Assembly: GCF_963860125.1 (NCBI RefSeq)
Contig: NZ_CAWLFA010000001.1
Span: forward strand, 930,001-994,000
Direction: 5' to 3'
Length of the DNA stretch: 64,000 nucleotides
DNA from: Picosynechococcus sp. PCC 7002
GTDB taxonomy: Bacteria > Cyanobacteriota > Cyanobacteriia > Cyanobacteriales > MRBY01
Under the pieces are notes generated by a model. That model ran no database searches. It saw nothing but the letters and a program-made list of their open reading frames with translations, and was not told where the DNA came from. Below are positions 53,225 to 61,248 of this stretch, piece after piece (positions within the stretch are counted from its first letter, which is position 1; each line of letters begins with the position of its first letter). The translations under genes and the position numbers were made by a program.

Positions 53225-53933
53225 AGGAACCTCCCACGATTGTTCCAACTGGTTCACCTTTAACGGCACGGACAATGTTGCCTTTCTCAAATAGATTAAA
53301 CACCATAATCGGGATGTCGTTTTCTTTGCAAAGGGCGATCGCCGTCCCATCCATTACCCTTAAATCATTGGCGAGAACGTGGGCATAGGTCAAGCTTTCA
53401 TAGCGTTTTGCTGCGGGATTTTTCGCTGGATCGCTGTCGTAAACCCCATCAACTTTGGTGGCTTTGAAGATCACTTCGGCGTCAATTTCGGCGGCCCTCA
53501 GGGCAGCGGTGGTATCGGTGGTAAAGAATGGATTCCCGGAGCCTGCGCCAAAAATTACTACCCGGCCTTTTTCTAAATGCCGGATGGCCCGTCGCCGGAT
53601 ATAGGGTTCTGCGACCTCTTGCATGGCGATCGCCGTTTGGACTCGGGTCGGAATATCGATTTGTTCGAGGGCATCCTGGAGTGTCATGGCATTCATCACC
53701 GTCGCGATCATGCCAATATAATCCGCCGTGGCCCGATCCATCCCTTTAGCCGAAGCCTGTACCCCACGGAAAATATTGCCACCGCCAACCACGATCACAA
53801 TTTGCACACCGCTGGAGACAACTTCCGCAATTTCTTTGGCGATGTCTGATACGATTTGCGGGTCAATCCCGTAACCGAGATCCCCCATCAGAGCCTCACC
53901 ACTCAGCTTTAAAAGAACACGTTGGTACGCCAT
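53211..53933 (-). CDS. pyrH: Uridylate kinase
   Basis: Hexameric UMP kinase of pyrimidine nucleotide synthesis. 240 residues; starts MAYQRVLLKLSGEALMGD, has VVGGGNIFRGV (about 47-57), the MDRATADYIGMIATVMNA segment and FGAGSGNPFFTTDTTAALRA (about 130-149). pyrH-frr is a widely conserved gene pair and the two overlap here. Confidence 0.96.
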   Translation of the reverse strand: MAYQRVLLKLSGEALMGDLGYGIDPQIVSDIAKEIAEVVSSGVQIVIVVGGGNIFRGVQASAKGMDRATADYIGMIATVMNAMTLQDALEQIDIPTRVQTAIAMQEVAEPYIRRRAIRHLEKGRVVIFGAGSGNPFFTTDTTAALRAAEIDAEVIFKATKVDGVYDSDPAKNPAAKRYESLTYAHVLANDLRVMDGTAIALCKENDIPIMVFNLFEKGNIVRAVKGEPVGTIVGGSCAVK

Positions 53934-54106
53934 CGGTTGTCCCGTTCCTATCTAACTCGCGTTTTGCCTCCATTAAAATAGCAGCTTTTCGGAAATTGCG
54001 GCCCGACCCAAGAAAACTTTGCGCCCTGAAAAAGTATTTTATTTTTTATTACCATTTAGATTATTAAAGTGAATCTAAATCAAAAATTATCACTGGAGCA
54101 ACGGCA

Positions 54107-54895
54107 ATGGGCACAGTCACCGCCGCAGATCAATGGCATTGGCAAGCATGGGAAGGGCGGCCCTATTTAACCTGTGAGCTGTTAGAGCCTTGGCACCATG
54201 GCTTTTTTACCCAAGCTTTTGCCCCGGAACTGCCAGAAAACCTTGTGAAAATTTTCCATCCGGAAATCCCGGCCTACCGTGTCAAACAGGTTCATGGGAA
54301 TACCGTCCTCACGCCCCACGAAATTAATTGGGAAGGGGAGCATTTTTCACCAGCGGATGGGATTGTTTCAACGGCTTCCCAACAGGCGGTTTTCGTCGCC
54401 ACAGCAGATTGCACGCCAGCACTCATTGGTGATCGCCGCACCGGACAAGTGGCAGCCATCCATGCGGGCTGGCGGGGTACAGCAAAACGGATTATCCCCG
54501 AAGCGATTCAAAAATTTCTCGATGCGGGTTCTGAAATAAAAGATTTGCTGGTTGCCCTTGGCCCGGCCATCAGTGGCGAAGTTTACCAAGTCTCCACCGA
54601 TGTTGCCGTCGAGATGGGAGTCAGTTTAGGCTTGCAGGATCTTGCAGATGATCTCGATGGGATGCTCCTCGCCCTGGAAAATCTCCTGGATTCACCGATC
54701 CTGCCCGATGATGAACATGAAAAAGTGCGCCTTGATGTCCGTCGCGTCAATCAATTACAGCTTGAGCAGTTGGGTCTAGATCTTGGGCAAATGGCGATCG
54801 CCCCCCACTGCACCTACCAACAGCCTGAACATTTCTTTTCCTATCGCCGCAGTAACCAAAAAAACGTGCAATGGTCAGGAATTGTTTCCCGCTAA
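54107..54895 (+). CDS. pgeF: PgeF/YfiH family (polyphenol oxidase/adenosine phosphorylase fold)
   Basis: Zinc protein of the DUF152/YfiH family, reported to act in peptidoglycan editing and on purine nucleosides. Metal and active-site segments are clear: KQVHGNTVL, ATADCTPALIGD (Cys) and AAIHAGWRGTAKRI (His). 262 residues is normal. The start ATG follows GGAGCAACGGCA. It is divergent from pyrH and converges on rps1 with an intervening hairpin. Confidence 0.9.
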   Translation: MGTVTAADQWHWQAWEGRPYLTCELLEPWHHGFFTQAFAPELPENLVKIFHPEIPAYRVKQVHGNTVLTPHEINWEGEHFSPADGIVSTASQQAVFVATADCTPALIGDRRTGQVAAIHAGWRGTAKRIIPEAIQKFLDAGSEIKDLLVALGPAISGEVYQVSTDVAVEMGVSLGLQDLADDLDGMLLALENLLDSPILPDDEHEKVRLDVRRVNQLQLEQLGLDLGQMAIAPHCTYQQPEHFFSYRRSNQKNVQWSGIVSR

Positions 54896-54915
54896 CCCCA
54901 GGCGAAAGTTTCGAT

Positions 54916-54945
54916 AAAAAAAGAGAGGCCTTTGCAGTACCTCCC
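54916..54945 (-). terminator. Probable terminator of rps1
   Basis: On the minus strand GGGAGG and CCTCTC can pair (one G-T) around an 11-base loop, followed by a T run. It is about 90 bp after the rps1 stop codon. Confidence 0.5.
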
Positions 54946-55036
54946 TTCATCGCTAAAATTTGCAATCAATTGTGCAGTTTATAGAAAAAGCTTGTGGAAC
55001 CCAAAGGAAAATACCTGGTGTCCGCAACTATTCTGC

Positions 55037-56017
55037 TTACTCTGTTGCACTCATGTATTCATCATCAGTATCGAGATCTTCACTCTCGTCCACTTGATCT
55101 TCAACGGTCAGACCAGCCGCTTCAGCCCGGAGCTTTTCGCGGTACTTCTCTGCCATTTCCTCGGCCTTTTCAAACACAAGGTCGCGGTTCTTGAGCATAT
55201 CGCCCGGTTCGGGTTCAAGCTGCTTCGTCGACAAGGAGATCCGACCCCGTTCCGCATCAAGATCAATGATCATTACCTTCAGTTCGTCGTTCACCTGGAA
55301 GACGCTGTGGGGCGTATCAATGTGGTCGTGGGAGATTTCAGAAATGTGGAGCAGGCCGCTGACACCGCCGATATCAATAAACGCACCATAGGGCTTGATC
55401 CCACGGACAGAACCCACAACGACTTCGCCGACTTCTAAGCCATTCATCTTCCGCTCAACTAGCGCCCGACGGTGGCTGAGGACGAGGCGATTGCGGTCTT
55501 CATCGACTTCGAGGAATTTGAGGGGCAGTTCCTGGCCGACGAGATCTTCTTTCGCTTGGCGAGTGCTGATGTGAGAACCGGGAATAAAACCGCGCAACCC
55601 TTCAATACGCACCAAAGCACCACCACGGTTAGTGGCAAATACCAAAGAGCGCACCGTCGCATCTTCTGCTTGGAGTTGACGGACACGTTCCCACGCTCTC
55701 ATGTATTCAATGCGGCGGATGGAGAGGGTAAGCTGACCATCTTCGTTCTCATCGGTGAGAATGAAAAACTCACGGGTTTCGTCAGATTGAAGAACCTCAT
55801 CGGGAGTATCCACACGGTTAATGGACATCTCCTGGATGGGAATATATGCTGCGGTTTTCGCGCCGATGTCGATCAATGCACCTCTTGGCTCCATACTAAA
55901 TACGGTGCCGGGAACGATATCTCCAGGGCTGAAGTGATAATCGTATTTGTCTAAGAGAGCGGCAAAATCGTCATGGGTAAAACCAATATCTACTGTAGCT
56001 GTGTTCTGACTGACCAT
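55037..56017 (-). CDS. rpsA: 30S ribosomal protein S1
   Basis: mRNA-binding ribosomal protein. 326 residues with three S1 RNA-binding repeats (about 30-100, 118-185 and 198-268), each with the GxVxxxxxxGAxVxIG type pattern: PGDIVPGTVFSMEPRGALIDIG, and VGEVVVGSVRGIKPYGAFIDIG (both split). This three-domain form is the usual cyanobacterial main S1; it lacks the extra domains of E. coli S1. The acidic C-terminal tail (EDQVDESEDLDTDDEY) is typical. A long upstream region of 433 bp without genes precedes it. Confidence 0.94.
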   Translation of the reverse strand: MVSQNTATVDIGFTHDDFAALLDKYDYHFSPGDIVPGTVFSMEPRGALIDIGAKTAAYIPIQEMSINRVDTPDEVLQSDETREFFILTDENEDGQLTLSIRRIEYMRAWERVRQLQAEDATVRSLVFATNRGGALVRIEGLRGFIPGSHISTRQAKEDLVGQELPLKFLEVDEDRNRLVLSHRRALVERKMNGLEVGEVVVGSVRGIKPYGAFIDIGGVSGLLHISEISHDHIDTPHSVFQVNDELKVMIIDLDAERGRISLSTKQLEPEPGDMLKNRDLVFEKAEEMAEKYREKLRAEAAGLTVEDQVDESEDLDTDDEYMSATE

Positions 56018-56450
56018 GTGTGTTTCTATTCCTAGTGTTTAATCTCCTGAACTTTTGTTGCTGACCTCCAACCTCGATACGTGACCGACCTTTGGGATTT
56101 AAGGCACAACCCAAAATGGCTTTTTCATAACATATGTTTGGTGGGAGAAATAGTCTAGGGATGGGAAAGCATCGCCTCGACTAGCTTTGGGTAAATTACG
56201 GGAGCCTTGGATGTCTTCAAATTTGAATGCTTGATGACATCTTGATAAGTAATTTACAGCAGCAAGAAAAACCGTACTACGATCAAGGCAGTATGGCAGG
56301 GTACATATCTTAAAATGTAAAAGTTAAATATATTAAGATACAGGATATCAATAGTATCTCAAAAAATGGCGCAGATCCATAAGTTCCCAGGCTTATTTTT
56401 TCGGCTGTCACTGCAGGGGAACGGGATCAACAAACTAAATCTCGTTTAAT
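56018..56450. other. 433-bp leader/spacer between nrdR and rps1
   Basis: No gene supported. It contains a perfect 8-bp inverted repeat TATCTTAA / TTAAGATA (56306-56313 and 56333-56340) in AT-rich DNA. The rps1 promoter and long leader should lie here. S1 genes are often autoregulated through the leader, but nothing in this sequence proves that. Confidence 0.5.
56306..56340. repeat. Inverted repeat TATCTTAA-N19-TTAAGATA
   Basis: Two perfect 8-base arms separated by 19 bases, AT-rich, about 290 bp upstream of the rps1 start codon. Could be an operator or a weak hairpin. Confidence 0.5.
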
Positions 56451-56996
56451 CTAGTTTGCAGAGGGCGTTAGGACTGAGGGAGAAGTCAAATCTTCTGATT
56501 CTTCGTCTTCATTGAGGGTTTGAATCCAGAGGTTGGCTTGCTCGGCGTTGTCCTGGAGATGACTGAGGGTTTCGATAAAGTCATCGACTCCTTGGAACTG
56601 ACGGTACACGGAAGCAAAACGCACGTAAGCGACTTCACTTTCTTGGCGGAGCCGATGCAATACCAAATCCCCAATTTGGGCTGTGGTAATGCTGCGCTTG
56701 GGTTTCTGTTGGAGTTGGGCTTCGATTTCTTCGGCGATCGCCTCTAGGGTCGAGGGTAAAACAGTTGTTTTTTCGCAAGCCCGCACCATACCCCGCAAAA
56801 TTTTAGAGCGATCAAAGGCTTCACTTTGACCATTGCGCTTGATCACAGAGATGGGCACAAATTCGATCCGCTCGTAGGTGGTGAAACGGTGTTTGCAACT
56901 GAGGCATTCCCGACGACGACGAATACTTCGTCCAGCGCCAGTGGATCTTGACTCTAAAACGCGACTATCAGTATGTTGACAATAGGGGCATTGCAT
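56451..56996 (-). CDS. nrdR: Transcriptional repressor NrdR
   Basis: ATP/dATP-sensing zinc-ribbon repressor of ribonucleotide reductase genes. It starts MQCPYCQHTDSRVLESRS with CPYC, continues CLSCKHRFTTYERIE (second Cys pair), and has an ATP-cone domain (about 50-140: VIKRNGQSEAFDRSKILRG). 181 residues with an extra acidic tail. The frame runs up to 57122, but Met 56996 is the conserved start. psbT lies upstream on the same strand. Confidence 0.95.
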   Translation of the reverse strand: MQCPYCQHTDSRVLESRSTGAGRSIRRRRECLSCKHRFTTYERIEFVPISVIKRNGQSEAFDRSKILRGMVRACEKTTVLPSTLEAIAEEIEAQLQQKPKRSITTAQIGDLVLHRLRQESEVAYVRFASVYRQFQGVDDFIETLSHLQDNAEQANLWIQTLNEDEESEDLTSPSVLTPSAN

Positions 56997-57178
56997 AACG
57001 ATTGGAACAGAAAAAAGTTGGCCGATCTGAGCGAAATATGGCAGCCGCTGATCGGTGCATCCTAATGATTGGGGGAAAATGGAGAAAGCCTGAACCAAGA
57101 AAAAATCTGCCCCAAAAGACAAACTTTTCGCTTTAGTTCAGGGATGATCTTCAAAGGTTGGTATGAGAAAATCAAAGT

Positions 57179-57274
57179 TTATTTTTCGATACGGGGGGGT
57201 TCGCGGAAGGCGATCGCGAAAAAGAGAACCGATAACGCCATCGCTAGCACAATAATGTAAGCAACACTATCCAT
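57179..57274 (-). CDS. psbT: Photosystem II reaction center protein T
   Basis: A 31-residue single-helix PSII subunit at the dimer interface, too short for ordinary ORF calling. The translation begins MDSVAYIIVLAMALSVLFF and ends FREPPRIEK, matching PsbT almost residue for residue from memory (family: MESVAYILVLTMAL...). It contains an in-frame HIP1 octamer. AAGGA lies twelve bases before the ATG. In many cyanobacteria psbT lies next to psbB; here it stands between nrdR and an RluD-type gene with no other PSII gene nearby. Confidence 0.93.
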   Translation of the reverse strand: MDSVAYIIVLAMALSVLFFAIAFREPPRIEK

Positions 57275-57466
57275 GTTTTTAAAAAATCCTTGGGTTTTGA
57301 ACTTTTGCTTCACTTTAACATTTTTTTGTTCGGATCCTCAGTTGGGGTTTTGTTGATAATTGAGATTTTAAGTTTTTTAACGTTTTCTGCCCCGTTTGGG
57401 AAAAATATGAGGTCTTGGGGGCTTGGGGAAAAGATTTTTGCAGACTATTCGAGGCACAGCTAGGGG

Positions 57467-58393
57467 ATGACGGAACAAATTTTAGAATTAAAAGTTGAAG
57501 GAGCAGGGGAACGCCTGGATCAATGGTTGGCCCAGCAGCTCCCAGAGTTGTCACGGTCTCGTTTGCAACGGTTGATTGAGCAGGGTCAAGTGCAGCTCAA
57601 TGAAGCCCCTTGCCAATCGAAAAAGACAAAATTAAAAGTGGGCGATCGCCTAATACTCAAGATTCCCGCTCCAGCAACCATGGCCCTCGCACCGGAGGCA
57701 ATGGATCTGGATATTTTGTTTGAAGATGAGCATTTTTTAATCGTTAATAAACCCGCTGGGATGGTGGTACATCCGGCACCGGGAAACTATACCGGCACCC
57801 TTGTCCATGGGTTGTTGGCCCACTGCGGCGAGAATTTAGCAGGTATTGGTGGGGTACAGCGGCCTGGCATTGTACACCGCTTGGATAAGGACACGACCGG
57901 GGCGATCGCCATTGCGAAAACAGACCAGGCCCACCAACATCTACAGGCGCAAATCAAGGCCAAAACAGCAAGACGGGAATACATGGGCATCGTCTACGGT
58001 TGCCCCCGGAACGATGCTGCTGGGACAATTGAGGCACCGATTGCACGGCATAAAGGCGATCGCAAAAAAATGGCCGTCGATGAAACGGGGCGTCCGGCGG
58101 TGACCCACTGGGAGATCATGGAACGCCTGGGTAATTATTCCCTGCTCTATTACAAGCTCGAAACGGGTCGCACCCACCAAATCCGCGTTCACAGTGCCCA
58201 CATGGGCAATCCAATCATCGGGGATCCCCTCTATACCAGCAATAAATTTGATAAGGTCAAGCTCACGGGCCAAGCACTCCATGCCCGTAAGTTAATCGTC
58301 AAACATCCAGTGACCGGAGAAACGATCGAGGCGATCGCCCCTTTACCTACAGAATTTGAAAAGTTACTGCAATTTTTGCGGCAGCGGGCCTAG
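57467..58393 (+). CDS. RluA/RluD-family pseudouridine synthase
   Basis: Converts specific uridines of 23S rRNA or tRNA to pseudouridine. N-terminal S4 domain (about 10-70, RLDQWLAQQLPELSRSRLQRLI split) and catalytic domain with HRLDKDTTGAIAIAKT (catalytic Asp) and GRTHQIRVHSAHMGNPIIGDPLY (split around 240). 308 residues, RluD-like. It is divergent from psbT and converges on the collagen-like gene with a 4-bp stop overlap. The target site is not known. Confidence 0.92.
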   Translation: MTEQILELKVEGAGERLDQWLAQQLPELSRSRLQRLIEQGQVQLNEAPCQSKKTKLKVGDRLILKIPAPATMALAPEAMDLDILFEDEHFLIVNKPAGMVVHPAPGNYTGTLVHGLLAHCGENLAGIGGVQRPGIVHRLDKDTTGAIAIAKTDQAHQHLQAQIKAKTARREYMGIVYGCPRNDAAGTIEAPIARHKGDRKKMAVDETGRPAVTHWEIMERLGNYSLLYYKLETGRTHQIRVHSAHMGNPIIGDPLYTSNKFDKVKLTGQALHARKLIVKHPVTGETIEAIAPLPTEFEKLLQFLRQRA

Positions 58394-59802
58394 GGCAGCG
58401 CCCCCCGCCATTGGATCACCTGTTGGGTCTGATGTTCTCCGAAACGCCGCTCGGCTGTAATTTCTAAATCCACCACCATTCCGCTCTGGAAATACTCTTG
58501 AGCCAAGGGGAGATCTCCCAGGCGTAGTTGATATTCTGAACCAATTTGCTGCACTGCTTCTGGGGAGAGGCGTCCGCTATAACGGGTTTCGTAGGTGTAG
58601 CCCTCCCGAAATTGGGGTGTGGGATTACGGGTGCGGTAGGTGACCATAAATTGTGTGTCTAACCAATCGCTCCGAGGCCCGAGATCGAGGATACTGAAAG
58701 TTAGATCGCGGCCAGTTCCCCGCAAACCCTGGCGGATCAATTGGGTGGCCTCATCTGCTTCCATTGCCCGGTTAACTTGGATTTGGAAACCGTTACCCTG
58801 GGGTTGAACGGTGTAATCTAACCAAGCTTCCCCCGATTGTTGTACTGCTAACTGCCGACTGTCTCCCAGGCTGAGGCTAAATTGTGCTTGGTTAAAAGCA
58901 GTTTGGAGTTGATCAGCGGCCCAAACCAGTTGGATCGGCGCAGTGAAAAGTTCGACATATTCGCGATAGGTATCGGGGATTTGGGAACCGCTGGCTAATT
59001 TGCTGCGTAATCCTGTAGGCGATCGCCAAATATTTTTGCTGAGGGTCGTCCCCGATCGTTCCAATGCGGCGAGAGAAATGGTGGTGTTGGGATTGTCGGT
59101 GGGGATAGCGGTTAAATTTTGAATGAGGGTCACGGTGCCAGGAGTTCCATTTCTGCCAGGGTTACCATCGGGAGCGTTACGACCATTGCGACCGGGGGTA
59201 CAGTAATAGCGTTGTTGAGTACATCGCTCTTCTTTTCTAGGTTTTTCTTCGGGATTATTGCTGGCCACTTCTTCCAAACGGCAAGTTTCGACGACCCAAG
59301 AGGAATAGGGGCAACCACAGCCGCGCCCCCCGTAACCGCCTCGTCCTTCTAGTCCACCTTCGCCACCGCGATTATCAATAAAAATTAGGCGGAGATCCTG
59401 GGGTTGTTGATAGAAAATTGTCACATCCGCGCCATCGCCTCCATTACCACCGTTGCCGCCTCGACCGCCATCGCCCCCATCAGCGCCCCGAATATTGTGT
59501 TCTGGTCGTCGCCAATAGCTAGAACAGCGGGCTGCTTCGCCATATTCGCCGTCGGTGCCTGGTTCGCCGTCGCCACCTTTGAGGTCAAACGTGCGGGCGG
59601 TGCCATCGGTAATGATCGTTTGATTTTGGGCACTGCCGCCGGAGCGACCATCGCGGCCAGGACGACCATCGCGCCCCGTCTGTCCCCACGAGAAGGAGTT
59701 GTTGTAATAGGGATAATGCTGGGAAACCCCAGGGGCGATCGCCCCGACCATAATTATCCCGACCACAACGCTGCCAATTCCCACCCAATGGTGCCACTTC
59801 AT
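58390..59802 (-). CDS. Exported collagen-like Gly-rich protein
   Basis: 470 residues. A signal peptide or membrane anchor (about 7-27, VGIGSVVVGIIMVGAIAPG), then a Gly/Asp/Arg/Asn-rich region (about 38-215) with interrupted collagen-like Gly-X-Y runs (GRDGRPGRDGRSGG, GGDGGRGGNGGNGGDGAD, GRNGTPGTV), two Cys-rich patches (GRGCGCPYSS, ETCRLEEV, RCTQQRYYC), and a non-repetitive C-terminal domain (about 230-470) of alternating strands. It is likely displayed outside the cytoplasm. Function unknown. Antisense frames here are an effect of the Gly-rich composition. Confidence 0.82.
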   Translation of the reverse strand: MKWHHWVGIGSVVVGIIMVGAIAPGVSQHYPYYNNSFSWGQTGRDGRPGRDGRSGGSAQNQTIITDGTARTFDLKGGDGEPGTDGEYGEAARCSSYWRRPEHNIRGADGGDGGRGGNGGNGGDGADVTIFYQQPQDLRLIFIDNRGGEGGLEGRGGYGGRGCGCPYSSWVVETCRLEEVASNNPEEKPRKEERCTQQRYYCTPGRNGRNAPDGNPGRNGTPGTVTLIQNLTAIPTDNPNTTISLAALERSGTTLSKNIWRSPTGLRSKLASGSQIPDTYREYVELFTAPIQLVWAADQLQTAFNQAQFSLSLGDSRQLAVQQSGEAWLDYTVQPQGNGFQIQVNRAMEADEATQLIRQGLRGTGRDLTFSILDLGPRSDWLDTQFMVTYRTRNPTPQFREGYTYETRYSGRLSPEAVQQIGSEYQLRLGDLPLAQEYFQSGMVVDLEITAERRFGEHQTQQVIQWRGALP

Positions 59803-60059
59803 CGCGTTTGACCCCTGATTTATCCGCCCGGATATTACTCCGTGACGGGCTAGACACCTCTCTAGTTTCTAGTGTACCCAGCAGTCCACCAGGCAAAAGG
59901 CGATCGCCTAATTTTGGACGGATTTTTCTGCGCAACACTCCACATTTAGCGGAGGAAAAAGTTTCTATGTAAAAATAACAGAGAGGACACTATACAGAAA
60001 TTATTCGCAGCATACATAGTCTATGTGTGTGTCACCTAGAGGTCATAGGAAAAAAAAAG

Positions 60060-60461
60060 ATGACTGATTACTTTGGTTCTTGTCTGTGTGGAACCACGAA
60101 ATTTAAAGTACAAGGGGGGTTCGACAGCTTTTACCTGTGTCATTGTCAGCATTGCCAAAAAGATACAGGGTCGGCTCACTCGGCAAATTTATTTTCGCGG
60201 TCTGCTAAATTGATTTGGCTGGCTGGTGTGGATGCAGTGACTACATTTACGCTTCCAGGTACTCGCCACAACAAAAGCTTTTGTAAGTTGTGTGGTTCAG
60301 CGTTGCCAAGCACTCAGATCGCTGATTTTCTGGTCATTCCCGCAGGGTGTTTGGACACAGAAGTTTCTATGTCGCCAACTGCCCACATCTTTACATCTAG
60401 CAAAGCTGCTTGGGATAGAGCGTTAGGGGAACTGCCAAAATTCAAAGGGTTGCCAAGTTGA
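60060..60461 (+). CDS. GFA/CENP-V-type zinc protein
   Basis: A 133-residue protein of the glutathione-dependent formaldehyde-activating-like (CENP-V/GFA) superfamily. Metal-binding Cys residues: GSCLCGTTKF, CHCQHCQKDTGS and FCKLCGSALP, in the normal order. AGGAA eight bases before ATG 60060 supports the start. Despite the family name, most members have unknown substrates. It is the last normal gene before the toxin-antitoxin cassette. Confidence 0.88.
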   Translation: MTDYFGSCLCGTTKFKVQGGFDSFYLCHCQHCQKDTGSAHSANLFSRSAKLIWLAGVDAVTTFTLPGTRHNKSFCKLCGSALPSTQIADFLVIPAGCLDTEVSMSPTAHIFTSSKAAWDRALGELPKFKGLPS

Positions 60462-60526
60462 GCGACCATCACATCACAAGTCAAAGCACGCTAACTTCAC
60501 CATCCCGAAATACAGTATTTGACGAA

Positions 60527-60560
60527 AAAAAATTAGGGCGTTGTCGCTGTCCACCAAGCG
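60527..60560. repeat. Direct repeat, left copy (truncated duplicate of the 3' end of the subtilase gene)
   Basis: 34 bases that recur at 61215-61248 with a single mismatch. The right copy is the end of the subtilase gene including its stop codon; the left copy stands alone upstream of the antitoxin gene. Confidence 0.85.
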
Positions 60561-60575
60561 CTTATTGGAATTTTT

Positions 60576-60590
60576 GTTGCAAAACGCAAC
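60576..60590. promoter_or_regulatory. Inverted repeat GTTGC-AAAAC-GCAAC, possible antitoxin operator
   Basis: Five-base perfect arms 41 bp before the antitoxin start codon, where autoregulating antitoxins usually bind. A second TGC-like motif follows (GACGCATAATGCAATC). Confidence 0.4.
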
Positions 60591-60630
60591 TTTATGACGC
60601 ATAATGCAATCATCTAGTTAGGAAAATAGT

Positions 60631-60849
60631 ATGTCTGTTGCCGTTCGTATCTCTAACTCTTTGGCGATAAAGGCTAAAATTCGTTCAAAAGCGATGCATC
60701 GTTCAGTTGCTGGTCAAATCGAGTATTGGGCGAAAATGGGTGAAATTCTCGAAGATAACCCTGATTTGTCTTTCGCTTTTGTACAAGAAATCCTCATCGG
60801 TAAAGAAGAGGCTGAGAACTCTGAATTAACACCTTATGAGTTCCAATAA
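60631..60849 (+). CDS. ParD-like antitoxin
   Basis: A 72-residue protein with an N-terminal ribbon-helix-helix-like segment (SVAVRISNSLAIKAKIRSKAM, split) followed by RSVAGQIEYWAKMGEIL, which is typical of the ParD_like antitoxin family. The acidic C-terminus should wrap the toxin. The stop overlaps the toxin start by 14 bp. Together with the inverted repeat upstream, a complete type II module is likely. Confidence 0.8.
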   Translation: MSVAVRISNSLAIKAKIRSKAMHRSVAGQIEYWAKMGEILEDNPDLSFAFVQEILIGKEEAENSELTPYEFQ

Positions 60850-61132
60850 AAAGAAAATCGAAGTATATCAAACTCCTTCCTTTACCAAGAAAAAAAAGAA
60901 GCTTCGTAAAAGTGAAATTGCAGACCTAGATAATGCTGTTAAAGCGATTATTGAGAACCCAGAAATTGGTGTTCAAAAAAAAGGCGATTTAGCTGATGTG
61001 TGGGTCTACAAATTTAAAATGGCAAAACAGGAAAATCTGCTTGCTTATAAGTGGGATGTGGAAAAAAGAATTCTTATTGCACTTGGCGTCCACGAAAATT
61101 TTTATCGTGATCTGAAAAAATCAAACTTCTAA
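60836..61132 (+). CDS. RelE/ParE-family toxin
   Basis: A 98-residue basic protein of the type II toxin superfamily. Features: VYQTPSFTKKKKKLRKSEI at the N-terminus, a conserved helix LDNAVKAIIENPEIG, the KKGDLADVWVYKFKM strand region, and LLAYKWDVEKRILIALGVHENFY. The pattern matches RelE/ParE-like toxins; whether it cleaves mRNA or targets gyrase cannot be told. It overlaps the antitoxin gene by 14 bp. Confidence 0.8.
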   Translation: MSSNKKKIEVYQTPSFTKKKKKLRKSEIADLDNAVKAIIENPEIGVQKKGDLADVWVYKFKMAKQENLLAYKWDVEKRILIALGVHENFYRDLKKSNF

Positions 61133-61214
61133 CAACGAGTTCGAGCGCAAAATTCCAAAGCTCTCTCTGCTCAACGTCGATGCTGAAAATTTGATTGGGC
61201 GATCGCCACATGAG

Positions 61215-61248
61215 AAAAAATTAGGGCGTTGTCGCTGTCCACCAGGCG
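61215..61248. repeat. Direct repeat, right copy (3' end of the subtilase gene)
   Basis: Second copy of the 34-bp repeat, covering the last codons and stop of the subtilase gene. With 60527-60560 it brackets the toxin-antitoxin pair (about 690 bp from one copy to the next). Confidence 0.85.

Noticed and set aside
59404..59811. Ala/Ile/Thr-rich frame opposite the collagen-like gene
   Set aside because: Produced by the GGC/GCC bias of the Gly repeats in the other strand.
61133..61214. Integron attC site after the toxin gene
   Set aside because: The left half (TAACAACG...) looks right, but no matching inverted right half was found; kept only as a note in the cassette finding.
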